In this document: positions 1 to 12,889 of the stretch, one piece after another
How the letters are laid out: each line of letters opens with the position of its first letter
Numbering within the stretch: position 1 is the stretch's first letter
Origin: Echinococcus granulosus
Taxonomy: Eukaryota > Platyhelminthes > Cestoda > Cyclophyllidea > Taeniidae
Assembly (NCBI RefSeq): GCF_000524195.1
Contig: NW_020170392.1
Span: forward strand, 417,069 to 481,068
Direction: 5' to 3'
DNA: 64,000 nucleotides
Program-made: the position numbers and the translations under genes
Notes under the pieces: generated by a model
Told to the model about the DNA's origin: nothing
Database searches by the model: none
What the model saw: only the letters and a program-made list of their open reading frames with translations

Positions 1-110
1 TAGCTGGGTAGAACACATATAGACATGACAGGATAGCATTGAAGTGGGAACAAAGTGGCAAGGAGGGACAGACACGACACTTCTTCCCATGGAATTGTTT
101 TAGACCTCCG
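1..110 (-). repeat. Tail fragment of the interspersed repeat family, reverse orientation
   Basis: Read on the minus strand, this edge carries a 'CCTCCTTGCCA...GTT.CCACTT' block like the one at 57490-57530, where the same words occur in the same order. A second reverse copy near 8.98-9.06 kb shares the spaced words AAAGTG(G/A)CAAG and GACACGAC/GACGCGGA. The copy is diverged and is cut by the window edge, so its true ends are unknown. No open reading frame in it resembles a known protein. Confidence 0.5.
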
Positions 111-239
111 TTCTTTACTGAATGGCCATGCAATTGAGTCAGTGTTCTTGCCACCAGCGATAGACATACGAGATGTCCTGCACATACCCTATTCTCCAAT
201 ACAATTTCCAAATAGGAAAAAACTCCAGATCCAGTGAAA

Positions 240-3200
240 CCGCAGAGAAGGATTGGTAAGGTTGCAGTCAAATGTCGCCTCAGTTATACGCAAATTCGAT
301 GAGTGGCGCGGTTGGCTCGTCGGTGCTTTTCCAACAGTATTAACTGCAGTATGATGGCCCACGCGAGTGGTGAAACAGGGGAATTCCTGACGACACTCAA
401 AAGGAGCATATGGCTGTGTAACACTAGGATTATCTATTTAACCCTTCGTTTTTTGCTTACGGGCAATTAAGACCCTGTCTTAGTACTTTCGCTGGTCAGC
501 ATAACCTCTAGACCATACCAGTGGTCTCTAGGCCTTGTTACTACACTTTCCTTCGCCTTCAGGAGAGTCTCAGGGCGCCACTGTGGTCATTGAATTTTAT
601 TAACTGGGACTGTATCTGCCTTTGGAATTCAGTCCATACTGCTTGCCTTGAGGTGAAGCAAATTCACAAAAATTATGACTTAATAATGCATGGCAAACAG
701 TGACATGAGCGATTCAAATGGTGTAAATTCCACTCCTCGCTTCATCGTTTTTAAGCAATATTCATCGCAGTTTTTTTACCCTCCTTATTAAATATTTGCG
801 ACTTGAATACAAAATCACAAGGTGGCTCAGACTAGGAGATTCACTATCTCTAAAGTCCACGCTTTCATAGAATAATTCTAATTACGTAAGATAAGACTAC
901 CTTCGGAATTAGAATTGGAATTTTAAGACGGTGAGATCGAAATCGAGAAGAGAGTTTCTCTCACAAAACACCAGTTTATTAAACAAAAGAACAGTCAACC
1001 TCAGTTCTCCAATAAACTTGATTATTCGAGGTGAACGTTCGTCGGTACAGCACACACTTCTATCGACACTTCCCTCCATGCATTGACGTTAGTCGTCTGG
1101 TTAGCAGCATGGCGAATGGAGATGCAGTGGTTGGAGTGACCGCCTTTTACACATTAACACAAAGCAATGGTAAACTAGGATCAAAGTACATGCACGGTGT
1201 TTGCCACATGGATCGTTGCATGTAGCTCAAATGGAGAGAAGAGTACTGACTTGTAGATGGTGCGACATTAGAGGGGAGCACATCACGACACGCTGGGTGA
1301 GAATGAAGACATCTTCAACTCCTCCTCACGGGATTTTCATCTCCGTTCACACCGCCCTTCGGGGACTCAGCCGGAGGCATTTGTCCACGGCTGGAGTTGA
1401 GCTCAATCGCATACCTTGAATGACTTGGAGGAATTGACTTTCTCACTCCAGTGCTGATCTCGTCCTTCGTGAGCACCTCGAATTTCGCGTCCTTGTAGAC
1501 GTTCTTTGAGCCAACAATATTCAGGATAATTATATCGCAAATCGTTGGCGCCTAGGTGGAAAATATGTGTTCTTGATAGTAAGTGAACGGGCGAAGCTTC
1601 GTGAATTGTAACACACATCGTGCATTCCAGAAGGACTAGACAACATAGCTGTAGAGAATAACAATCACCAAAAGAAGGCACCATCCAAATCGGAAAGCAG
1701 CTCGACGCAAAAATTACGAACGTGACTAAATGACTTTGGACTAGATAGCTAGCCTAAGCATGGTCAGAGTTTGTTGTTCGTGGAAATGCCTTCATCGATA
1801 GTCAGTTGTCCATTTTAAAATGGGATTTTCCCATTCATGATGTTAAGTGCCAGTATGGACCCTTTAAAGTCCTCCCAATGCCATTTACTTGGTAGTGAAA
1901 TTAAATGGCAAAAGTAAGCATTAGACTAAAAGATTGGAGCCTCTTCTGCCAGTTTCCCTCCAAATTTCATAATTGCAGCCTCTTTCTTTTTTTGAGGCGG
2001 ATGTGATCGGAAAACAAAAAAGCCAAATGCTATGTCCAAACAGAAGAGAGTGGAAGCTATAACGAGATTCAAAGTTTACTGCATTCAAGCATTACTTGGG
2101 TTAAGTCATAAAATCTGTGATGGCATTCAGTATTAAGAGAGTACAGGAAGTGCTGGAAAAAATCTTCAAATTATCTGCCTTTTCGAGTACTTAAATCACA
2201 TATGGTGGACGGATTGCCGTTGGGGGAAAAAGCGCCATTTCGAAGTACATCGAGGGAGATACACTGAAAAAGATGACGCTGTTGCTTTAATGATGAGAGC
2301 AAAACAGACTATCAAAGTGTGTTTTAGATCCGACCTACCTCCATCAAAGCACCTCTTACAAAGGTCAAGACCGATGCCTGTCCCCTCTCAAAGGATGGGG
2401 AGAAAGTTTGAGGTGGTATGGAAATGAATCGTAATGAATGTCATTTCTTATGCCCCCTTAGTCAATGTAGGTGCCAATTATAAACCTCTTGTGGAATTCA
2501 TGGAATCCGGCTATTGGGTGATCTTTCTAATGCTGCCTACGAGACGTTCGTAGTCTGCCCCAGTTCTGAACGCGCTACTCACAAAGCCATTTAAGTAGAT
2601 GCTGATCCTAGTACAATATTTCATGGTAGTAATGAGCAACTTTTAGAAACCTTCCACCGCAAACGCAAAGATCACTTCTTCCCTTTAGTTAACATACCAC
2701 CCACCTTTTTAGTGCGTGGAGAAATTCGCAAACCTACCGTCTTTGTTCCGCTGTACACGTGAGGAAAAAAGCGGACCTCCTTTTGCTTTCATGATTCATT
2801 ACAGGGAATCTAGTTAGATGTAACTCCCAACAGGCGCTATTCATTCATCAGACTGGCAAAGCTAGCTGATGAACAAAATGCATAATTCTAATCCATGGGA
2901 GTTTTACAAACCCTTTAAATCTCCCTTAACCTTAAAAACAATTCCTTCCTAACCGATTAGCTGATTTGCCACGAATGTGGGATGAGACTGAGCAATCGCC
3001 CACTTCTCGTGACTCGTGGGGATGAGTGTGTGAGCTCATCCTAACTATTCCTCTTCTGTGGGATTTTCAAAACGGCCGAATCAAGATCTTTCCTGCGGGG
3101 GAAGTAATACATGTGAAGTGCTTAATCTAATTCATTTGGCTTGACTTGCCCACCTCCGGTTATCTATTATGTTTATGAGAATGAACCATATACTATTAAG

Positions 3201-3380
3201 ATGAAAGAATGACATCGTTAAGGAGGTAATTGGTTAATCTGTTGTTGGGGTGTGACGTTGTTAAGGTTGATGCATTAATGTTGACACGAGGAGAGAAGGA
3301 ATCTTGGGAAAATAAGGCAGATTTTTATAAAATGATTGTAAATAGGGAGTTTGATGAATGATAGAGGAAAATGCTCATTT
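240..3380. other. Intergenic stretch without a recognisable gene
   Basis: Reading frames here are short and none shows a known domain. The part from about 2600 to 3400 should contain the missing C-terminal coding sequence of the neighbouring P2X receptor gene on the minus strand. Two acceptor-like sites followed by very short frames occur there, near 3391 and 3090. Neither gives a convincing P2X tail. Confidence 0.5.
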
Positions 3381-3429
3381 AGTTAGTCATCTACAGGTTA
3401 GATGTGGGAGGAGGAGTGTTTGAACTTAC

Positions 3430-6400
3430 CATGCCCAGGAGTGCCAGACCCGAGCCGAGGTTGAGAAGAAGGGGAATGATACTGAACCTCCCGGCTTGCC
3501 CATGGACAAATATGGAGAATCGTAGGCCGATAGCCTTTACCAGATCCCGATACAGTGTCCCGTTTTCCCGATAGCGGTATGCGTATCTAGAATATAGATT
3601 CCAATTGCTTTAAAACAAATTACCCAAGGCCTCGAAATTGTCTGAAGGCGAAGTAACCAGCACCTCCAGGCAGTGCGCATTTCTTTTTGACATTAGCAAG
3701 TGACTGGCTGAAGATACTCTGCAACGCAAGAAGTATCGCACTACCTTCTATTCTTGATAGGTTTGACAATCTCTGATTGGTCGATAAAGTGTTATTTGGA
3801 AGGAACGGGTGGGCACACCTATTGTAAACCTCTATTTCAGTCATTAAATCTGATGGGCACTACTAATTTCCCCCTCCCATCTCTGTAAATAAATCAGTAT
3901 CAGTGAAGGAATCAAGAATCAGGCGTTCGCGCAGGAGTTAACACAACATAGATAATTGAAGTGTAAAACAAGGTATTTTACCACTTGACCTTTGGAGAGT
4001 ACTAAGTCAGGTCATGTTTAGACTACGGACTGGGTGCTTCATGTATCTGTCTAGTGGATCGCATCCCTTCACGATTTTAACTTCAATGAATTTGTGAAAA
4101 CAGAGGCGGGTGCATTGGGGAACTAATCAAGCCTGAAAGTCTCCTTTCTGGCAAAGCAGAACCAAACGGACATTTAGTAGCAGTCTGAAGTAGCGTAGGT
4201 AATGCTTAAAATAGTTCAAAAGGTTCTCGGGCAAATCGCCTCAGGGATCGAAATGCACAGTGTAGTGCATATAATTGGGAGATCTGGCACATGGTATTGC
4301 CTTTTGTAATGGTAATTACATCCCTCCTCTTTAGACAGTAGTTTCCGGTCTGCCAAGTGCAAGACCGATCCACCGACATTTACTCGCGAAAAAGCATAAA
4401 TCAGCATCAAATAAAATCCCATTGTACAAGCCGACTTATTACCCTCGACTTGTGGTTTGTGGGGGAAAACCAAGTGAAGAATCATTGGGAGGGTGAAAAC
4501 AATGCAAACCGTGAGATGAGTGCCTGTTTACACGGGGACAGAAAGTGAATTCAATAACGACAAGGAATGCGTGGCAGTAGAAAGGATAGCTAACCAAATT
4601 GATCGGAACACACCGCCACTTCTTTTCTCAGGCAGTAAGCGAAATGCCAAAGGGCCACGAAATTGTGACTTTCATCTGGTTAACCTCAAAGCAATGGCAT
4701 GTAGAAGCAACTTCTCCCATGATTTTCGTTCCATGCCCAGAATGGTGTCAAAACCCGTTGCTTAAAGGGCTATTGTTTGGTAATAATCTTTTCAAGGATG
4801 TGCTCCATCACACCCCAGGTCAGTTAAGAGAAAGGTATGCAACGGTGCAATTGAAATATGCCAGTGTGTTTGGAGATCGCGATAGAGTGGGACAAAGAAG
4901 GGTGGGAAAAAAAAACAGGTATTCTTCCGGCGCCCGGCAGTTTGGCATGTCGGTATGGAAAAGTAACCGATGAATAACTGTATGACTCGTGTAATGAATG
5001 CATTACTTTTAAAGGTTCCCTTAGGACAATAGTGTGGGCCATGATACGAAATGCCACCGACCGGGATTTGACCATCTACGCTGTTCTGGGGCTGTTGAAG
5101 CGACCCAACTTCTTGACGGTGTGATGTTAGTACGCATGTAGCTACATAAAGAACAATGGATGAAAAGAAAGTACAAGTGGCGTTTGAATGGCTGCATTTA
5201 AGTGATTCACCGAAAATTGAATCCACTGTTGCCGTCATTGTCCACGTCTAGATTGGTGAAGGAGTAGCTGGGTTTGCAGTTCCCGGCACCCCAGTCCAAA
5301 TTACAATCCCAGTTGATGATGATCCCAATCACCCCACCCTAAAGAATCAGGTAAAAAAAAGTAGGTATGCACATCAAAAAATCCTTTTGGACTGGATATA
5401 ATGATCTGTGCATTTTAATTACAGAGGAATCACAAAAGTGGAAAATGCAAATACTTTATAAACTCTCGTCCCTTCTTTCATTGAGGTGCCATGAACAATT
5501 GGCTTAATAGGCACCTTTAAACTCATTTGTCTTGTTAATTTTGGAAATATTTTATATTATTTAGGGCGATCTATGTTTTTTTAACGCGTAATGGAAAGAT
5601 CGACTGTGGCAAAGACAGGTGTAGAAGATGCCTGGTCGAATCTTTCAACATTCTCGAGTGAAAAAACTAATTAGTAAAGAAAAAAAAAGCCAAAAAACCC
5701 TCCCACCTTTCTTCATTCAATCCCGGCCTTTGTAAAATACAGGCAGTATTGGAACGTCTTGAAAAGAAAATTTGACTTCCAAACTGTGGTAAAGTGAGCT
5801 ACGGAGGTCCGGTGACTTTAAACTAACTCTAAAGACCGAAGTCGACTGATCAAGATGACTGATCCAGGGCTGCCATTACATCGTTAAAATAGTAATCAAA
5901 AAACATCAAATCGACATAAAAGGGTTCACCATCATCAACATCACAGTTAGACACACCCTGGTAAGTGCAGATGGTTTCAGCCCAACTTCCTCAAAAATTG
6001 TTCCAAGCCTGAAAATGGGGCAGTATTTGTCAAGTTCGTCACTGGGATTATAACGACATGAGCCGAGAGGTTTGTTTGATACCCATGCATCACGATTCCT
6101 CCTAAAATACACAAATAACAGAGTCCACTGGTTTTTAAATAATAAAATAAACTGCGATTAAAGCCTTATGGGCTTCATGCAGATTATCCTATTCAAAATT
6201 TCTAAAGTTCTGACAGAAAAATATGAACCTATTGTGTAGTTACCTTAAATTTTCTGAACAAACCAAAAGCATCCGCAAGAGAAGTTAAAATGGCCTTATT
6301 TTCACAATCGCAAGGACAAAACACACACTCAGGAGTGTATGTAATAAACATTTTGCCTAAATATCGAAAAAGACATGTATTATATGATAAAAATATTATA

Positions 6401-7271
6401 ATATTGGTCAAACAAACCTTTTTATATGAAATTTTGGGTATTCAATATCGTTTTTTATGTAGACTGTGTAGTTGGAAATCATCTCAAAGCGCGTCTGTAA
6501 GTTGTAACTGAGAACAATGGTATCATTCTCAAGAGGACACCAAGCGTAAATTTCGCAAACACCCTTCCCGTCATGAAAATCTACACACTTTCCTGTTCGT
6601 GCACCTATTTGAAAGAAAAATATTTTAGTTGCATGGTAACTAATGAGATAGGAGCGCAAACTAAATCTTCATTAAAACTGTTGCACATGGATAAGTACAA
6701 TATCTAAAGCGACCACAAAAGTCAAAATGTGGTCTCCAAAACCGCACATAATTGGTTTGTAGATAATGCCTTTACTTACCTGCCTCAGATAAGGATAATT
6801 GCATTTTTTCGCAATCACCATCTCGTCCACATGAGGATTTTTTACTATTTCTAAACTGTAAATGCAATAACCAACTACCTTATCCCAGGACAACGACTGG
6901 ATGTCTGTCGCGGCGTAACTATTCGGTGCGTTGTCACGAAAAACGCATTATTTTCCAAAGGAGGGTTAACAATATCTGCGGCGTCGGAAATTATTGCTAC
7001 ATCCTCCTCGTTCTGAGCCCACCGTTCAACCATTAGTCCCTTCGTCTTGGTAACAGTTGACGACACAACTTCATCGTTTTCTTGATAACCCTTGTCGTAA
7101 ATCAGTACCCAGCTGAAAAATCATTTAATTTTTGTGATCTTACCAGACAACGTACACTGTTATTGCAATTTGAAGAAGCCTGTGAAAAATCCCTATTTTA
7201 TAGTTTGTTATTTCCACCATCTTTGGTGTTTCATAGGTAAAGAGGAACTCAGCGACTCTTTTGCAGTTCAT
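3430..7271 (-). CDS. P2X purinoceptor (ATP-gated cation channel), C-terminal tail not located
   Basis: P2X receptors are trimeric plasma-membrane channels opened by extracellular ATP. Seven exons join in phase (minus strand): 7271-7144, 7112-6879, 6850-6780, 6604-6418, 6101-5957, 5338-5211, 3586-3430, giving 350 residues. Visible family marks are the N-terminal TYETPK segment (12-17), TM1 at about 27-47, the ATP-contacting lysines K65 and K67, and all ten ectodomain cysteines. [23 protein letters not shown] at 296-298, K315, and TM2 beginning after GQAGRF also match. The start at 7271 was chosen because the residues just after it fit the short P2X N terminus; an acceptor-like AG lies directly before it. 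Introns 1 and 2 are only 31 and 28 bp. The last exon stops inside TM2, so the cytoplasmic tail with its YxxxK motif must lie further left or be missing. Family assignment is firm; which P2X subtype it matches is not. Confidence 0.93.
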
Positions 7272-7499
7272 CTTGCTAAAGCCTCCCAATTTAAAATGGT
7301 ACTCATGAAAAATGTAGCATTCGCGGTGAGCTAGAACAAAATAGTTCATTCTTGCAATCCAGAGTTTGTAGCAAAAATTTTATAATATAATCAAGCTAAA
7401 GCGAAATATCTTAATTTGCGATGTAAGGCGATTGTGTCGGAGATGGTGTCGCATCCAACTTTGTAAAGGTATTAGGGATACTGGCAAATCCTTGAAGTC

Positions 7500-8040
7500 G
7501 ACCCAAACGGTATAGTGCCACGGCCAAGCCAGAAGTAGCTCTTTACCGAAACTGACCATTAAACAAACAATTAATGTTTTACGCAGCTCCCCCTCTTTTT
7601 TGAGCGTCGTCCCCGCCGCTCCACTTGGTCAACCTCCCGCGTCAGCTATCACAGCTTAATTGGCGTTGTAAGGAAACACCGACGAGTCGGTCTTAACAGT
7701 CATTACATTTCTATGCAACATCACCGATCCCTCTTGGCAATCTAGCTTTATCTGTTGTTTTGTTCGGTTTGGGAACTGGACTCAGGCAAGGGGTATTTAC
7801 TGGCTATCATACGTGTCCATAGATCAACGTAGGAACACGGGATTTAAAACGGATCCGTGGGAAAAGGACGTCGCCTCTGTTCTTCCTTGCCATGTCGCGA
7901 AGTTACTTTGCTGACAGCTTTATGTAGGTACGGCGGGGAAGCTCTGTAGCGAAACCTTTCCAGTTGGCTCACGGCTTGCATCGCTTTAGTTGTCAATAGC
8001 TCTCCGACCAAAGGCAGTCATATCCACAGGCTTTATATCA
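7500..8040 (+). repeat. Interspersed repeat, body and tail modules (head missing)
   Basis: This stretch aligns by eye with 57190-57700. Shared blocks in the same order include GAGCGTCGT, CACTTGGTCAAC/CACTTGTCAAC, CCCGC.TCAGCTAT, a GTGTCCATAG block, TTCCTTGCCATG, and near the end GCTC.G.A.CGA...TTTCCA followed by TTAGTTGT/TCAGTTGT. It lies just upstream of the P2X start, on the opposite strand to that gene. The head module seen at 57071-57190 is not clearly present. No coding capacity was recognised. Confidence 0.65.
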
Positions 8041-8964
8041 CCAATTCTCCTATCCGTAGCATGTCTTTTCTTTTGTCACTTTTTGATTTATCATCTAAAA
8101 GTAGAAATTAGGACAAATGTCCCTAAAAATCGGGTTCGGCTTTTTTTCTCTAAATCCTGGTTGCTAGAAAATCCATATAAAAGCAAAGTATGTGAATACA
8201 GAACTAGCACTAAACAGCAGCACTCGGCCAGCATTTTGCATTTACTCATTTTGCTGTATTATTTGCATTTCAGTGCTTCCCAGCAATCCATCAATGCTTA
8301 TCTTAGCTACCAGGTGCATGGGAGAGGCATTACTTGTTAACGTAGCTCTATTGTCTTGCAGGTACAGCAGACAGATTTATAATATGCTTTTCCAAGTGTT
8401 TGCTCAGATGTTATTAGACATCTTGTAAGAAAGAAAGTTAAGGCAACTGTCAATTTTCAAATAGTTTTTATTAAGACCTTAAAGATTTTTCCTATCCAGG
8501 AACAACACTACTGTTAAGAGACTTTAACGATTTGCATTTGTTTGTAGAAACTGGGATGTATGTCGATCGCACTGGGAATGCTTTTTATTGCAGCCAATGT
8601 AGTAACTATACGTTTATTGCTTGTTTAAAGTGTTATTTTCCAGTTTCATGGAAGAATTGGAGCACAACATTGATAGGTGCAGAAGAAAATTCGATCACAA
8701 TGCACAACTGTACTGATTTCTGCTGCTAAGCTGCACATATTACTGTGATGGAAAAGTACATCCGACAGAAGAGTTGAAAATGACGTCGATTTCCGTCATG
8801 CATTTAATCTTGTTTTCTGCAGAAATGCCATCAACAACTAACGCAGCACTAGCTGTGGGGATAAACCATCTAAAAGAGCCCGTTGCGGACTTGTCTACGT
8901 AACTTGTATGAAAAAAGATGCCAATTAAATAAAAATACAGCTCCTCCTTCAACACTCAACTGCT

Positions 8965-9120
8965 TAGGAGAACTTAAATAGATTTGGCTAGGCTGCTGTG
9001 AAATGAGAATAAAGTGACAAGAAGGAATAGACGCGGAACTTTATCCAAACAGAACCACTTTATACCCAGTTCTTTGTTACATAACTCTGCTTTCAAGCCA
9101 ACGACTCTGCCACTAGTGTT
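8965..9120 (-). repeat. Diverged tail fragment of the interspersed repeat, reverse orientation
   Basis: On the plus strand this segment runs parallel to bases 1-110 (words such as AAAGTGACAAG and GACGCGGAACTT). On the minus strand it therefore matches the tail block of the copy at 57.5 kb. Similarity fades on both sides, so the ends are approximate. The rest of the gap between the P2X start and the tetraspanin shows no gene. Confidence 0.4.
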
Positions 9121-10103
9121 GGGCATGCGTTATGGCGTGCACATTACCTTTGTGTCCTAATGCAGTTCCCATTCAGGACTAAACTCTAGTTGCAATGGAA
9201 ATGCTAAGGTAAAAACCATAATCGCAGATACCCTCCCAGATGAACGCAGTTTTGATGACTAGTGCAATTGGTACATGGGTAAACTTTCCTACGGCACTGA
9301 CTACGTTGTGATAGCTAACGTAGGAGTGTGACCAAGGAAAGCCCCAGCGGCACCGCTTAAACAGGTGGGCACTATCTTATGCGTTGATTAATTGCTTAAC
9401 AATTTGTTTTAGGTAACGGACAATCAGGGGCCTCGGACGTTGTATTTCATACAGTAACTCTATTTTTCAGGGCATGCTCATGATGCTTTAGCCCGTTTAC
9501 ACATCGGCTGCGCATACTCAGATTAAGTGTTACGTCTTCTTTAATCTTCAGCGGTGCCTTAGAGCACTACTACAGTGGGAGGCATTAAATCTGTCCGACC
9601 GACACGCCGCAGGGTGAAACTACAGTCTGCAAAGACTAAACTGCCTAAGTGGTTAAAGAAGGAAAGTTAAGGCATTGCATTGATTTATGCAAATTTTTGC
9701 CACTTTTTTGTCCAAAATCCCTAAATTTATGATCAATACTCTCTTCCAAATTAACTCAAAACTTGACTAACCATATCTAAATAAACCCCTAAGATGCATA
9801 AATTATTATGCTTTATAACAATAAATTCAATTCTTACACTCTTGATTTAATTAACTGCTTTTTAATATTACATTCTTGGCTTATATCTTCTAAAGCTTTG
9901 CCCCTAAAATATTATTGATGCTCCTACTAACCTTCTAGGTACCTTTTAATGCTTTTCAGACATGCTGTTATCGATTTATTTGTGATGCGTTTATATTACC
10001 CATTTGTTAAGCAATCACCTAGACGATAGTAGCCGGTACTTTAATTCGTTCGGAAGTTCCTTAGCATGGCTCCGAACACAAAGGCTAATGATCCCTCTTT
10101 GAG

Positions 10104-12539
10104 ATGTCTAAAACTGTTGCATTGGCTTACCATCGTGTGTACAACTGTAAGATTTGTTTATTTTTTATTTCAAAGTGTGTCAGTCTTGCCCTTATAGGAA
10201 TCGCTAGTTATCTTATCCACTGGTTTCGATCAAATGATTTTACGAGAAATTATAACTACGTTGTCATACCAGTTATCCTTCTCTGCATCGGATTTACTAC
10301 AATACTGGTCTGTATCCTTGGCGTGTATGGGAGCAAAACAGATAACCTCTGCATGCTTAAGTTGGTAAAATTTAATGCTTTGTTAAGCATTGCTGATCTA
10401 CCTTTTAGTACGCAGGAATTACGTGCATTCTTCTCCTGCTGGAAATATGCATTTCACTTGCAGCAGCGATACTGAAAAACAATGTAAATGTGTTCTTTAC
10501 TTACTTCTGTAGCTAGAAAACTATGTCATTGATGTTATGAAGGACTTAGTGAGCAATTATGCCACTAGCAATGAGACCAAGAATAAAATGGATCTCATTC
10601 AAAGTGAGGTAGGAGAGCTTAACAACTTTTACATTTAGTTTCAATGTTGTGGAAGTAACAGTGCTATTGACTACAGAAATATGAGTCTGCCAATTCCGTC
10701 TTCTTGTTGTTTTCGGCCCAACTGTGTGGACAAAGACATTTTCCCAAAGGTAGACTTTATGACAGTCTTACGATGTTAATAACTATGTGTAAGGTTTTAC
10801 TTAACAAATAGGTAATGGCTCCTGATTAAATTTGTGCGGCATAATGCAAATTTCAACGCAGCATTTTGGGGTGTGCTCTAATTCTTAAGGAACGAGCATT
10901 GAAATATAACTTGTTTTAAGGTCAGACAGTATAGACTCCTTTCCATTTTACTGCTATGATATTATGATGCAATAGTATTTCATTGAATGACATTGAAGTT
11001 TTTTTCATATAATTATCACGAATCGCTGTTCCCACATTGGAATTGCATCTCTCGAACACTGTCAGACACTTTTGCAACGCTCCACTTTGTTCTTGTAAAC
11101 TGAAATGACACCTTTACCTATGAGTAAGCCACTCCCATCACTGCTCTACGTGTTACCTTGAGGTTTGCTAGTACGCGGCACGCTTTGATCTGAAATTGTA
11201 CACTTTACTTGGTCGCATCAAACCGGTAGTTAGATGGGAATAAATTGCGTGCTAAATGATTCATACTTGTGAATATCCATATCAAATGCATCCCCATGTA
11301 AGGATACGATGGCTCAACTCTCCGAATACGCTATCCTGGGCAAAATCATTAGCATGTCTGAATCACTACTTCCTATACTCACCCCAAGCAAAAAAAGGAA
11401 AGGCTAAATATTTAAAGTGCTGCTTTCATGGTTTTAGATCACTCATGTGTAAATGCTTTAGATTTACATGGTCAAAGTGGAATGCTAGTACAAAGTGCCT
11501 GGAGATCTGTGCACGCACCTAACGAGGAGTAGTACACTTTTTTAGGTTTTTATGAAGCTGCAAGTTTGATATCAAATTCTAGGTAATACTGACCTAATAT
11601 GAATTCAGTTTGTATATTTGTGGAGCTGATAAACGGAGCAAACTATCGTTGGTGGTCATTATGCAATTTTTAAAGTTTGTGTACCTCCTGAAAAAGCTGT
11701 CTGAATAATTTTTCGAAAGAATCTACGCAGTGAATTTCTTAGAGTCACCTAACTTGCTGCTCCTTGTGGTCTTGAGTTTTGCTACAGTTTTGAGCAAGTG
11801 ACTTTGCGTGGGATATTTGGTTTTTAGAACGTTGATGCGGTTATTGTTTGATGAATAAAATAGTAGAATAGCATTTCGATATTTTTATGTCCAACGTTAG
11901 TTTAGGTTTCTATGGAACAGCAGTTTTGCTTCAAGATCATACAAGTCATCTTTCAGCATTATTGTGATGATTTTCACCGAAATTTGGCGCAGTCAAGGCA
12001 AAAGTGACAGAAGCGGGGGTAGCTTTAAACGCACCTAATTTATGTTTTGTAGTTTTTTGTACAGATAGCATAGATTCCTCAATATCGGATCATTTAATTT
12101 GAGGCTATTACATTTTTGTGTTTGTTGTTGGTCTGTGTTTCAATATATGTTCTTATTACCGAACACACACCAATTCCTGTATTCAGTTAAGCCAACTGAA
12201 TACTAATATTCTAGCAATACTTCTTCAAGACGTCCTAAGCAAGTTCTAATATCCACCTGCCAGAACCTGTAAAACACCAATTAGGACCTGCATTTAACGT
12301 TTACGCAGAAATTACGAAATGCTGTATGTGCGTAGACACATTCTTTTATGTATTTTTACATCTTTCTTATCAGTTGTTCCCATTGTTAGGGCTGTACGGT
12401 CGTACTAACCTCATATTTAAACCACAAGATGCTAATGATGTCAATTTCCTCCTTCGTGGCGTCTGTGGGAAACGCTTTTGCGTTCGCCTTTGCTATCCTC
12501 TACGTTCGCAATCTGAACCGCTACAACCAAATCAAGTAG
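10104..12539 (+). CDS. Tetraspanin, four-pass membrane protein
   Basis: Five exons (10104-10364, 10409-10483, 10513-10608, 10639-10749, 12390-12539) join in phase to 230 residues, a normal tetraspanin length. TM1 follows the N-terminal YNCK segment (about 13-36). A very short first loop leads to TM2, ending in GVYG at about residues 74-77. TM3 is the whole second exon. The large extracellular loop carries CCG, SCC, NC and KGC, giving six cysteines in the classic pattern. TM4 and a short tail ending NQIK close the protein. Tetraspanins organise membrane microdomains; in flatworms many are surface (tegument) proteins and some are vaccine candidates, which is known of the family and not shown here. 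Three of the four introns are 44, 29 and 30 bp; the last is 1,640 bp. The start is the first ATG of the open frame before TM1. The specific orthologue is not assigned. Confidence 0.95.
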
Positions 12540-12879
12540 ACCTGGCCCTCTGGAACTTAATTCCATTTCCACCTTCCCTCCCTGCTTGACGGTCCCCTAT
12601 CAGTTGTTAATGCTACCGCTCCTCTGAGCGGATTTTTCCCGCTTTACGTGGACATCCTTCTTGAGACGTATGGACAAGCTCTCATGCGAAAACTCGCTTA
12701 AAAAGTTTCGGCCCAAAGAACCTTTAATAACTGCTCCTTGTTTGTTTTTTTACCGGAAAGTGCTGTTATTACTGAAAACCCGAGCGTCTACTTTTCCTCT
12801 CACTAGGCCTTCGATATGAGGCGGAAGATGAGGCAAATTCGAATTAGAGTCATGCTAATTGGTATCTTAACGACTGAGT

Positions 12880-12885
12880 AATAAA
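12880..12885 (+). terminator. Polyadenylation signal of the tetraspanin gene
   Basis: A canonical AATAAA lies about 340 bp after the tetraspanin stop codon on the same strand. It is the nearest clear signal. A use site cannot be proved from sequence alone. Confidence 0.5.
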
Positions 12886-12889
12886 GTTA

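Noticed and set aside
6229..6411. Open frame with several cysteines between P2X exons 4 and 5
   Set aside because: Exon 4 joins exon 5 directly in phase and in register with P2X receptors. The frame in between does not match the family and is intronic.
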